Below are positions 36,958 to 46,140 of a DNA stretch of 64,000 bases, one piece after another; within the stretch, counting starts at the first letter, position 1; every line of letters begins with the position of its first letter. The notes beneath the pieces are model-generated. The model did not search any database. It was given only the letters and a program-made list of their open reading frames with translations, and had not been told where the DNA came from. This DNA is from Lithospermum erythrorhizon. Its lineage: Eukaryota > Streptophyta > Magnoliopsida > Boraginales > Boraginaceae. The stretch covers positions 1 to 64,000 of the forward strand of contig JADFUC010002159.1 in assembly GCA_019722365.1 (NCBI GenBank), given 5' to 3'. A program made the position numbers and the translations under genes.

Positions 36958-39900
36958 TTTTGGAGCTCAAATTCCACCAGCTCCAAATGGTCAAGAAGTA
37001 AGTAAAGATTGAATGTTTTTGGGTTTCTAGCACATTTTTGTTAAGTCAAAGAATTGCTTAAATTCTTTGAAATAAATTAATCCATTTATTTCAAAGAGGT
37101 TGCGGGTTTTGGGTTTTGAATTTAGATGGTTGACTTTTTATTTTTCCGAACAAAAATATTTTTGTATGTGTAGACGTAGTATAGTATTTGGCGAAAAATA
37201 TATGAGAAGATAGTATTTTCGAGCTATTTTGCTATTGACATGATATGATAATTTTGATTCAAAACAAAGGCATGCGTGTCAGTTAAGGCTGCAAAGTTTA
37301 CTAATTTTGACCATTTCTTGGACTCTGCATACTTCAGAATCATACTTGGTTGATTTTTATTTTTAGCTGGCCTAGATTTTTGTGGTTATTTTCTGTTTAA
37401 AATAAATTATACTCTTTATATTCATGAATGTATTCTTAGCTAGCATAGAGCACTCTATGCCGAAGATGAAGAGAGATCTCTATGAACTTCAAGTGTTGCA
37501 GTCATTAGCTTTGCCTTTGCGTTTGTGTTGTATATTGCTTAAAATTGTGATGAGGCTCTAATAAATTAAGATATGATTGGTCTAATAATTCGGTAATTAA
37601 GATGTTTCACTATTCCAGATTAAGGCAAGAAAGAAAAAATAAGTCTTGTTTCGCTTGGATGATTTGCCTTTTTCTTTGGGGAATGGAACTTGACAATAGA
37701 AGGCTTTATCAAAAAGGCCTACAATGCGCCTACTCTTTCTAAAACAGCCGGCACAAACTCAGTGGCATCTTTTGTTTATTATAACAGGACAAGGAACAAT
37801 CTCAATGTTGGGAAATGTCATGTAGGTATTTTGTAACTATTACCAGCAGCGAAGTCATACTTCGAAAACTACTTTAAAGGAAACATCTAAGATTTTTGTA
37901 GGATAACGTTTGGAGAATAACTTGCATAATTTGGTATTTTTAAAATCAAATGTTGCTCCTTTTATTGGCATGTCACTAGAATGCACCATGGTTGCCTAAG
38001 GGTTTTTTGATTGTCTGAATCATTACACCAGTTAAATGTATCATTTCTATATTCACCTAATTACAGTATACTGGATATATGTTTTGCTTTAATCTGACTA
38101 ATATACAGCCTTCAAATTCTTAGAATTGTTGTGGTAGAGTATTTATTATGCTTTAGATGATTGTCGGAAGGATTTTCTCATTCACAAAATCTACGTACTT
38201 CATGCCGGACCAATACCTGTAACTACTTTGAATAGAATCTCATTTCATTGCTAATGCTTCATCTGGCAGGAGACTCTACTTCATATTAACTTGGAATGAA
38301 TTGGAACTGGAATCTTACTCTACTTCATATTAACTAGCAATGAATTGGAACTGGAATCTTGCTTCTTGCTTATAGTGATTCTTCCTGGCCTTACTTGACA
38401 CAATTTTTTTTAAAGGAAACTTATGACATATTGGATGAGGACATAATTGAATCAGATGTTGAATTGGACGATACTGATGTCGTGGAGCCTGATAATGATC
38501 AGCCCCAGCAGGTGAAGATTAACGTTTTTTGATATTCAATAGATTATGAAACTACGGTTAGGTCAGTAAACCCATATTGTTGACAGATGGGGGATTCGTC
38601 AATTGAAGTCACAGAAGAAATTCAAGATTCTGCTCAAAATTTAAAATCAAAAGCCATGGATGCAATCTCTGAAGGTAATTAACCTATAGTTTCAATTAAT
38701 TTTCACCTCTAGTTGTCTTTTAACCAAAAATTGTCTTAACTGCAGTATGTTCTTTTCAGGTAAGCTGGATGGCTTCAATGATTGACAAAAGCTATTTATA
38801 TTAGATCCATTCGCGATTCAATATCCAGCAAGTAATATAGACAATTACTGCCATAATATTGTCTGATTTTATTGCTCATCGTGTTGTTATTTTTCATTGA
38901 TGGGTGTCTTACATGGCTATTTGCAGCTACCGTCTATATTAAACTGAAAAAACCAAATGCTGCTATCCGTGATGCTGATGCTGCTTTACAAGTATGTCAG
39001 TTGTTCCTTTTATGCATACTGCAGAACTCGTTTCTCTCTTAGCTTAAGCTTAATCATCTTAAGATGAGTATGAACTTGTACTCGTTGATGACCTGAGTGA
39101 TTCCATTCAAGATTAACCCGGACTCAGCTAAAGGGTACAAATCAAGAGGCTTAGCAAAAGCCATGCTGGGGTTATGGGAAGAGGCAGCAAGTGACCTTCA
39201 TGTGGCAGCAAAATTAGATTATGATGAGGAGATAGGACTGGCTCTCAAAAGAGTAAGTTCTATTCCATGTTTCGAATTCCTTTTCCTTCCATTATTTGTA
39301 CTGCTTCCTTTTGGCACTTCAGACAATTAACTAATTGAAGAATGCCATCACATGTAATTGGTTCTCAACTTCTCATACAGGTTGAGCCTAATGTACACAA
39401 GATTGAAGAGCATCGGCGGAAATATGATCGTCTTCGAAAAACTAAGGAGCTAAAAACAATTGAGCGTGAGAAACAGCGGAAGAAGGATCAAATGCAGGTG
39501 TTTATTTGTTTACATGGAATGAATATCATTTTAAGTTATTACATAAATTTCTAAATTCAACCAAGAAACAAAAATTACATTGATTTCACTGAAATTAACA
39601 TTCTTATTGATCTGGCAGTTAACAAATAAAAGCAATAGAGTTTCAGCGACTATTTTAGAATAAAACTTCATAATATTATTAGTGAACTTGAGACTTGGTT
39701 GCTTAGTTTTAGATTTCACTCTCTGAAATCATATATTGGTAAGTTAGACTTAGTTGACATAACAGAATCTTGCTGCTATGAGCCGTTTGGAGTCCCATCT
39801 ATCATCTACCTTTTTTTTTGTAAAAGTTGAGGTCAAAGTTTGAACTCTTGACCTCTACCCTTACATGTTATATGTGAGTGTCTAACCACTTCACCAACTC

Positions 39901-42900
39901 CCACCCCCATCTATGATCTACCTAATATTTGACTGCAGATAAAGTTTGTTAAGATTTCTCATTTGCAAACAACTGATTCGGCAAGAAAAGTGTTTCATAA
40001 TCGTTATATATTGGGCGTATCCGCTAAAAACTACGGTTTCCATGTTTAACATTCTTTCTCATTTTCTTTTCACTTTGTGTTGTCTGGATCATCCGTCACT
40101 CTTCTATCTAGTTTTAGATGCCCTGCAACTCTAATGAAATAAATTTTTAAGGGGTTTGAGAGTATATCAACTAGTTTATGTTCTATCACCAACTTTTTTC
40201 TGAGGTTTGAGAGTATAAATTTTTAAGGGGTTTGAGAGTATATCAACTAGTTTTGCTGATATCGTGGATGTTTCTGAGCTAATGTTTCTTCCATGACATT
40301 GATGCAGGCTGAAGCTGCTTCTGCTTTGGAGGGTGGTAAGTTTTTTAGATTTTCCAGCCCCCCTATAAGAATAATGTCAATTTTTCTACTTCAAAACAAT
40401 GGCAATTAGTTTGATTTACCTGTTATGAACCTGTTAGTTATTACCATCCAACGAAAGCTTTTTTGAGCAAGTTCTTTCAAAATCAGTGCTACTATTTAGG
40501 TTTTTGGAATTGTTATGAGCTGTTCAATATGTTATATATGCATAATTTTAAGTGGCCGAGTGATTCTGATGATGTTACTATTGAAGTTCTTTTCTTTGCC
40601 AATTATGGTCAAAGATGGTTAATTATTCATGGGTGATGAAATTAAATAGTATCTTGTTCAACGGTTGTTGGAAGTCCATTGGTAAGGAAGGAGTAGAATA
40701 ATGGCGATCCTACTCGCTAACTAGTCTTTGCTAAGGGCCAGGGTAACCCAAGCAACGCCCTTTCGTTACCCGGTCGATAACTTGGATAGAAGGTTAGAAG
40801 CGAAACTCGAGTAATTTTCTTTACTCGATAGCTTATCGAGTAACCTGTACCGACTCGGTATATTACTCGATAAAAAATAAAATAAAGTATTATATATTGT
40901 ATAAAATAAAATACTGCTTTCTTATAAATTTTGGGCTTCAAATACAAAAAATACAAAAAAAAATCTTAAAATATTATATAAAATAAAATACCACTTTCTT
41001 AAAATATTATATATTGTATAAAATAAATTACTACTTTCTTAAAAATACAAAAAAATTGCTCAAATTTGCTAAAAGGACCGGGTTAGCGACGCCCGCTCGT
41101 TACCTGGCTTAAAAACTCCGGCTCGATACCCTCTCGAAGGTTAAGCTAGCGGAACTCGAATAATTTTTTTTACTCGTTACTCGAAAGTACTGGGTAATTA
41201 CCCGGCTCGGTAACGATAAAACCCGGCCGGGTAACCCGGTATCATTCGTACCGATTCGTTAGCTTTCCTTCTTCATGACACAAATAGAATCACACATTAA
41301 TTAAGTACACTAGAAGTCAAAAGTTGTTATTTGTTATTTGCATTTTATATTCCAAAAGACATCACATTATGTGCATGTTAGTAGTTGTAGGATTTTATAA
41401 ATAGTTGAATGTATTGAGAAACTAATTAAGAAATGAAATGTTAATTTAGTTCCTCTCTCTTCTATGCTTCTTTCTCTCCCTAGTCTTTTCTCTTCTCAAC
41501 CCAAGTCTCTTCTATTCTCATCTAACTCTATTCTTCTATTAATTCTATCCTCAATCCATGGTTTCGAGTCAGAAATAGCTTGTTCCTGACAATTGGTATC
41601 AACTGGGTCCTTCTTGCACCTGCCGGTAGTTTCCTTCCACTATAGATCTATTAAATTCCACCTTTCCACCACCAAATTCAGCCGCAAATGAATTCCTCAC
41701 AATCAGATTTCAAACAACAACAAAATGATTTCGAACAACTAGATTTCCTGGAAAGACAATCGGTCATTCTCGGTATGCTTCAACAACTTCTTCACAGTCA
41801 ACAACATCCTCCATCTTCTTCGATTAATGTTATTTCAGATAATATTGAAAGAATTGAAGGTATTCCTCCACTTCATCTCAATCTGGAAAATAAAAGTGCT
41901 ATTCATGTAGATCCTACAGTGGATTTTAATTTTGAGATTGATTCGTTCATTTGTGAGTCGGATAATCACTGTTTTAAGTTAAAGGGGAAGGATTTTTATG
42001 CATCAGATGTGTTTGAGGAATTTCCTGAGTGGGAGGAAAATAGTTATCCTAGTGTTGATAAAGTTGTATATGATGAATATTATGATGGAGTAAAGTCTGA
42101 TTTTTTTAAGCTTCAAGAGAACCAGCTTTATGAGTCTAAAATGGTCGACGAAATGCTTGATTCGGATGTCAATGAACATCCTATGGCTGAGCAGGTTTTA
42201 TATGACGAGTACGATGATGATGTTCATCCCACTGCTCAAGAATTGTTTGATAAATTGTCTGAAACGGTGGGTAATAATTATCCTATAGCTGATAGGGTAG
42301 TTTATGAGGTCGATTGCCAGATCTCGGAAGATGATAAGCTAAATTTGAAGTCTGAGATGGTGGTTGAACACAACTTAGATAACTTCAGAGCTAAATTTCT
42401 GTCTACCTCACTAAGTCTTGGTTGCATTTTGAGCCAACTCCTGTCTTTTCTGGTGCTGATGATACCGAGGCTGGTCGGGTATTAGCTGTTGTTCTCAATG
42501 GGAAGCAGGTTGCGGACAAAAACCATGATTCTAATGCAACCTCACAAGTTGAAGAATTTTCTAACTTTGCATTGTCAACTTGTTGAGTCAGATGATGGTG
42601 CATACTCCAGGCATCATGGTATTGATTTTGTTCAATATGCTGCTGTTGAAGATGTTGATTCTGCACTTAACTTGAAGAGCAGTTCCATTGGAGGTAAACA
42701 ATTTGGAGTTAAGTTTGCTTTACACAAAACACCTCTTGAAAAATATCTAACTACAAAAAATCAAATTACCAAGGATGTAAAAGATTTTGTTCAAGGGAGT
42801 AGTTCTGATTCATATACTGAGGCAACACTATACCAGAAATGGAAGTATTTAGATCTTGGAATTGCATACGATATGCCAATCTACACTAAAGGAGCCTTAT

Positions 42901-45169
42901 ATGCGGCTCTTGTTGCCCTTGATTATACGGAGCGACACGAGGCTTCCCTGAAATCGTCTATTAAATTCAATGAGATTCAGGATGAGATTCCAGTACTACT
43001 AGAAGTAGTTGAGCTCCCTTTGATGCACTCGGAGTTGTATGAGGACAGGGGTGTTAAGCCTTATAACGTTGAGCAATGGTTTCACTCAGTGCTGAAAAGG
43101 TATATATTTCACTTGACTGATTCTTTGTGGACTGATATCGGGAGTACAACAAATTTATCATCTCCTGTAGACACTAAGTTGAGGTTCTTTGTGGTGATGT
43201 TTAGCTCTAATGGTCTTATGTGGGATCAAATCTTTGATCCTGGAATTAATTTGAGTGTACTTAAGCTTTTAGTTGACTTGGGATGTAGGCAAATGGATTA
43301 CTATTGGAGTGGTTTCAACGTAACACCAGGGGATATTGCTGATTTCTATTCTAGGAAGGCTTTTAGGTTGATTTTGAAAGATTCATCTACATTGGCCTTG
43401 TATGTTATTGAGAAGTTGTCACTGGCTTATCTAGTTGAATCTTTGTTAAACTCATTCAAGAGTATCAACATTGGCATTCATGATAACTTCCAGAATCTGA
43501 TTTTGCTTGCTAAATTGCGATTATCATTTCACAAAGAGGGGTGATGTTGGGTCCAGGATGAAAGACGGCCGGAATGTTCTCACCAGGCAGCATCCATGGG
43601 ATCCTGGAATTGCAAACATGTTCTTGGAAGGCCTCTACTTTCAAGGGAATAATGAATATTTTCTTTGAGAAATTGTCAGAATGTTTCCATGGACATGTCA
43701 TGTCCAGAGACAAATTGATAACCCCAATTCTTGTGACTAATGACATTGGTGTTCCAACAAGATCATTAACCATGCTATACATATTATCACATTTTGGCCA
43801 ACAAACTCTTATGATCACTAATACCCGGATCACTAAGCTGCTCCCAATTCATGGACTATTGTTTGGTTTTAAGTTGGAAGTTAGTAATGTGGCAATGGAT
43901 AGAGATGCTTACGGTCATCCATGGGACCCCGGTATTGGTTATCAAGGGAAGATCATCTGAACAATATTGTGCTACATTCTCGACAACAATAATGGGTGCT
44001 TCCTTCTGGACTTTCTACATACTTGGGGACAAGTATGCTTGTAGGGGAGGGAAATGTCATGATCCTTGAGGACAAGGATATTAAGGGGGAGGCATTGTCA
44101 TGATTCTACTCATGACATAAATAGAATCACACATTAATTAAGCACACTAGAAGTCAAAAGTTGTTATTTGCATTTTATATTCCAAAAGACATCACATTTT
44201 GTGCATGTCACTAGTTGTAGGATTCTATAAATAGTTGAATGTATTGGCCAATTAAGAAATGAAATGTTAATTTAGTTACTTATATAACTATATCTTCTTT
44301 CTCTTCCTAGTCTTTTCTCTTCTCAACCCAAGTCTCTTCTATTCTCATCTAACTCTATTCTTCTATTAATTCTATCTTCAATCCATGGTTTCGAGTCAGA
44401 AATAGCTTGTTCCTGACATAGAACATTATTGTTTTTTGTGTGAAGCTTGCACTGCCTGATAAGAACAAGCTTCCTCGTCAATGTGGACATGTGTGCATTG
44501 TTATAAATACCATATTATTGAATTTACAAATTATCTTGATGAATGGTAATGAAAATCAAACTTGTCAAATTTCTGTTGGGCGTCTGTTGTTATGTCTTGG
44601 ATCATTCTACATAACTACATTGCATACATCTTAAAAATCATTTGTTTTTTGGACATGGGAAGCTATCAAATGTTCTGTGAGTTTTTTATCCCCTGCCCCT
44701 AAGAACTTTAAATTAAACTGCTGTATGTACAAGAGCTTGGTGACAACTTTATGGGATACTGAATCTTCTCCGCAAATATCTTTCTATAAGCACTATGGTA
44801 CTGCAACAGCGCTGGGTAACATTTCTAATGGAATTGACAGGAAAAGTTATTGGAATTTATTCTTCTAATGACCTGGAAAAGAAGATGAATGCTGCTTCAA
44901 CAGTGTCCCGCCTTGTGATCTTATACTTCACTGCAACATGGTGTGGTCCCTGCCGATTCATCTCTCCTGTTTATACAAGCCTGGCAAGCAAGTACCCAAA
45001 GGTTGTTTTCCTGAAAACTGATATTGACGAGGGGAAGGACGTGGCTGCAAAGTGGAACGTCAGCAGTGTTCCAGCTTTCTTCTTCATTAAAAATCATAAG
45101 GTGGTCGATAAGGTGATAGGAGCTGACAAGAATTCACTTGAACAGAAGATTTCTGAACATTCTGGCTAG
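36958..45169 (+). CDS. TDX: TPR repeat-containing thioredoxin (TDX), 5'-incomplete, one damaged exon
   Basis: TDX joins a Hip-type TPR co-chaperone region to a thioredoxin; in Arabidopsis it acts as disulfide reductase, chaperone and foldase. Visible exons: 36958-36997, 38416-38511, 38587-38674, 38760-38831, 38927-38991, 39112-39252, 39381-39497, 40308-40335 and 44841-45169. All junctions are GT-AG and keep phase. Parts in order: acidic linker ([20 protein letters not shown]), TPR repeats ([17 protein letters not shown], then [19 protein letters not shown]), a basic helix ([16 protein letters not shown]) and a thioredoxin with WCGPC at 44939-44953, ending in TAG. About 325 codons are visible against a family length near 380. 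Two problems: no first exon or start codon was found, and exon 38760-38831 has an in-frame TGA at 38783-38785 from small indels. It is either a recent pseudogene or a gene with sequence errors. Family identity is secure; function is uncertain. Confidence 0.88.
38275..38361. repeat. ~43-bp tandem duplication in a TDX intron
   Basis: CTCTACTTCATATTAACT, a short variable part and AATGAATTGGAACTGGAATCTT occur twice in a row. It lies just upstream of the exon beginning at 38416 and is intronic. Confidence 0.8.
39794..39922 (-). mobile_element. tRNA-derived SINE (95 bp) with 17-bp target duplications
   Basis: Body 39811-39905 on the minus strand. Read that way it has an A-box-like TGGTGAAGTGG near its start, a B-box-like GAGTTCAAACTTTG about 40 bases later and a terminal run of A (nine T at 39811-39819 on the plus strand). 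The flanks 39794-39810 and 39906-39922 are the same 17 bases with one mismatch (CCCATCTAT, then C or G, then ATCTACC). These are the marks of LINE-assisted SINE insertion; size and order resemble the Au SINE family. It sits in the TDX intron 39498-40307, opposite to the gene. Confidence 0.85.
40142..40255. repeat. Two-copy direct repeat in the same TDX intron
   Basis: TTTTTAAGGGGTTTGAGAGTATATCAACTAGTTT occurs near 40145 and again near 40219, separated by about 40 bp. It is a local duplication without coding content. Confidence 0.8.
40730..41240. repeat. Composite intronic repeat: two ~150-bp direct copies around an AT-rich core
   Basis: The left copy (about 40735-40885) and right copy (about 41076-41235) share, in order, a GGNCCGGGTTA-like start, AACGCCC..TCGTTACC, GAAGGTTA, GCGGAACTCGA, TAATTTT and TTTACTCG. 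Between them lies AT-rich DNA with four ATATTATATA or TAAAATAAA words. The outer right end carries CGGGTAACCCGG. It abuts the degraded start of the LTR element at 41255, so it is probably a separate transposon inserted at or next to it. I do not recognise the family. Confidence 0.6.
41255..41591 (+). repeat. 5' LTR of the intronic element
   Basis: Nearly collinear with 44096-44418, from CATGACACAAATAGAATCACACATT to TTGTTCCTGACA. It carries a small duplication (TTGTTATTTGTTATTTGC near 41329) absent from the other LTR. A TATA box (TTATAAATAG) lies near 41395-41404. The outermost left bases differ from the expected TGTCATGATTC. Confidence 0.85.
41594..41601 (+). other. Primer-binding site (initiator Met tRNA type)
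   Basis: TGGTATCA follows the 5' LTR end after two bases. The complement to the initiator methionine tRNA 3' end is kept for eight bases and then diverges (ACTGGGTCC instead of GAGC). Confidence 0.75.
41688..42485 (+). CDS. ORF1 of the intronic LTR element, unknown protein (265 aa)
   Basis: The ATG lies about 90 bp after the primer site, the usual place for a first retroelement frame. The N-terminus is rich in glutamine ([17 protein letters not shown], then LLHSQQ), as in some gag coiled coils, but no CCHC zinc knuckle is present. The middle is acidic and holds three loosely repeated motifs about 45 residues apart: [16 protein letters not shown] (near residue 123), [16 protein letters not shown] (near 165) and [12 protein letters not shown] (near 200). 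The last 25 residues become hydrophobic, probably because of a frameshift: another frame from 42427 to 42560 stays protein-like ([20 protein letters not shown]). I recognise no family. Codons look used for protein, but whether it is expressed is unknown. Confidence 0.6.
   Translation: MNSSQSDFKQQQNDFEQLDFLERQSVILGMLQQLLHSQQHPPSSSINVISDNIERIEGIPPLHLNLENKSAIHVDPTVDFNFEIDSFICESDNHCFKLKGKDFYASDVFEEFPEWEENSYPSVDKVVYDEYYDGVKSDFFKLQENQLYESKMVDEMLDSDVNEHPMAEQVLYDEYDDDVHPTAQELFDKLSETVGNNYPIADRVVYEVDCQISEDDKLNLKSEMVVEHNLDNFRAKFLSTSLSLGCILSQLLSFLVLMIPRLVGY
42489..43544 (+). CDS. ORF2 of the intronic LTR element, 351 aa, with an RRM-like segment
   Basis: The frame starts three bases after ORF1 ends. Residues about 41-86 (roughly 42609-42747) read [20 protein letters not shown], then [19 protein letters not shown]. 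This matches the end of an RNA-recognition motif: the RNP1 position GFGFVQF is here GIDFVQY, and the following helix and [10 protein letters not shown] strand fit RRM order, closest from memory to plant RBM28/Nop4-like proteins. The RNP2 half is not visible. The rest (residues 90-350) has no known motif; it includes [19 protein letters not shown]. The start codon is uncertain, since a frame change near 42400-42490 may have separated it from ORF1. The RRM match suggests a captured piece of a host gene. Confidence 0.55.
   Translation: MFSMGSRLRTKTMILMQPHKLKNFLTLHCQLVESDDGAYSRHHGIDFVQYAAVEDVDSALNLKSSSIGGKQFGVKFALHKTPLEKYLTTKNQITKDVKDFVQGSSSDSYTEATLYQKWKYLDLGIAYDMPIYTKGALYAALVALDYTERHEASLKSSIKFNEIQDEIPVLLEVVELPLMHSELYEDRGVKPYNVEQWFHSVLKRYIFHLTDSLWTDIGSTTNLSSPVDTKLRFFVVMFSSNGLMWDQIFDPGINLSVLKLLVDLGCRQMDYYWSGFNVTPGDIADFYSRKAFRLILKDSSTLALYVIEKLSLAYLVESLLNSFKSINIGIHDNFQNLILLAKLRLSFHKEG
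43545..44082 (+). other. 3' untranslated part of the intronic LTR element
   Basis: Contains shorter frames (43574-43960 and 43851-44069) that overlap each other and resemble nothing known. A CATCCATGGGA(T/C)CC word occurs twice (near 43592 and 43917). Just before the polypurine tract it reads CTTGAGGACAAGGATATTAA, a text commonly found upstream of the 3' LTR in plant Ty3-type elements. That is a hint of Ty3 ancestry only. Confidence 0.5.
44083..44092 (+). other. Polypurine tract of the intronic LTR element
   Basis: AAGGGGGAGG lies four bases before the 3' LTR start at 44096, as needed for plus-strand priming. Confidence 0.75.
44096..44418 (+). repeat. 3' LTR of the intronic element
   Basis: Starts TGTCATGATTC and ends CCTGACA, 323 bp. 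A TATA box (CTATAAATAG) lies near 44225-44234. It is 422 bp upstream of the thioredoxin exon of TDX and in the same direction. Confidence 0.88.
44225..44234 (+). promoter_or_regulatory. TATA box in the 3' LTR, facing the thioredoxin exon
   Basis: CTATAAATAG, conserved in the 5' LTR. If active, transcripts would start about 30 bp downstream and run into the last TDX exon (44841). Confidence 0.5.
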
Positions 45170-46140
45170 CCTTGATATGTATGCGATGGTGAAAAAGATC
45201 AATCAACTCGTAGATACTTGTCTTCTTACTGAGCTTTATACAATGTAACGAAAAAATTGGCTCTGCTTGGCCCTTGCCAGGCTCACACACAAACTTCTGT
45301 TTCATGTGAGATTTGATTACTGAATACTGAGTGTTGTGATCATACTCTATATTGCTCGATTTCAAGAAATACCATATATATTTTACCCAACTGTGATGGT
45401 TCTAGGCTTGTTATGATCTCTGGGAAGGACCATGTAACTGGTTATTGTTCAGAGAAACAAGAAAATCTGCATGGTATCCCATACAAGAATTTTTGCTCCA
45501 GCCTTTACCCATGTGCTTACCTCATTAAACTAAATCCAAATTACCCCTACAAGAATCCGTGCAATGAACTACACTAGGCTTCAAATCTCTTCTCTTCAAG
45601 AACTGATATAAGAGTTCATCACAAATTTTGTCAAGGGCATTCAACTCTTTATTTAACCCTAATCAAGCCCTAATCGATATTCCATATTTTTGTCTTCATC
45701 GTCATAGGAGTAAGAGAAATCAATGAAAACGTAACTTATAAAATTATATGTTGTATTTTTTGTGCCACTATGTGGAAGGAGATGAGGGCTCCACCTTTTC
45801 TCAGGGCAAAAATGATCATGAGGTTAATGTTCAATGGATTTCGTCTAATATAATAATTTATTTATATGCTTCCGAAAGATATTCCAGTCTAATGATGTGT
45901 ATTAAATATTCTTTTTGGTAATCTCAATAAAATATTTCTCACCAATTTGATCCTATTATTATGTTTACAGATAAACCGACGTTGGACCATCTCTGTACTT
46001 CTCCAGTTTCTCTCAACCACCAATTCGTTTTCAACCCTTTAAAGCCTCACTCCTATTTAGTATTTACCATTGCATCTAAAAGAAAATCCTCAACAAATTC
46101 CTAAACCCCCTTCAGAAAACACCTCTCCAGTGAAGCAAAA
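45170..46140. other. Intergenic: probable TDX 3' UTR, then spacer
   Basis: After the stop at 45169 the first 200-250 bp have the mixed composition of a 3' UTR. No strong polyadenylation signal stands out. From 45600 to 46100 the DNA is AT-rich and looks like the upstream region of the PADRE-type gene. No other gene is visible. Confidence 0.5.

Larger units (their letters stand above)
41255..44418 (+). mobile_element. Non-autonomous LTR element with its own long ORFs, in the last TDX intron
   Basis: LTRs of about 325-340 bp lie at 41255-41591 and 44096-44418. Both end CTTGTTCCTGACA, and the right one starts TGTCATGATTC. A primer site (TGGTATCA, 41594-41601) and a polypurine tract (AAGGGGGAGG, 44083-44092) are in place. 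The interior is 2.5 kb and holds two long frames (41688-42485 and 42489-43544) plus shorter ones; none has protease, integrase, reverse transcriptase or RNase H motifs, so movement would need helper proteins. The insertion is in the same direction as TDX, inside the intron 40336-44840. The first 15-20 bp of the left LTR are altered, so the target duplication is not readable there; TAGAA follows the right LTR. Confidence 0.88.

Noticed and set aside
42403..42666. Minus-strand frame rich in Gln and His
   Set aside because: Antisense shadow of the ORF1/ORF2 region of the intronic LTR element.
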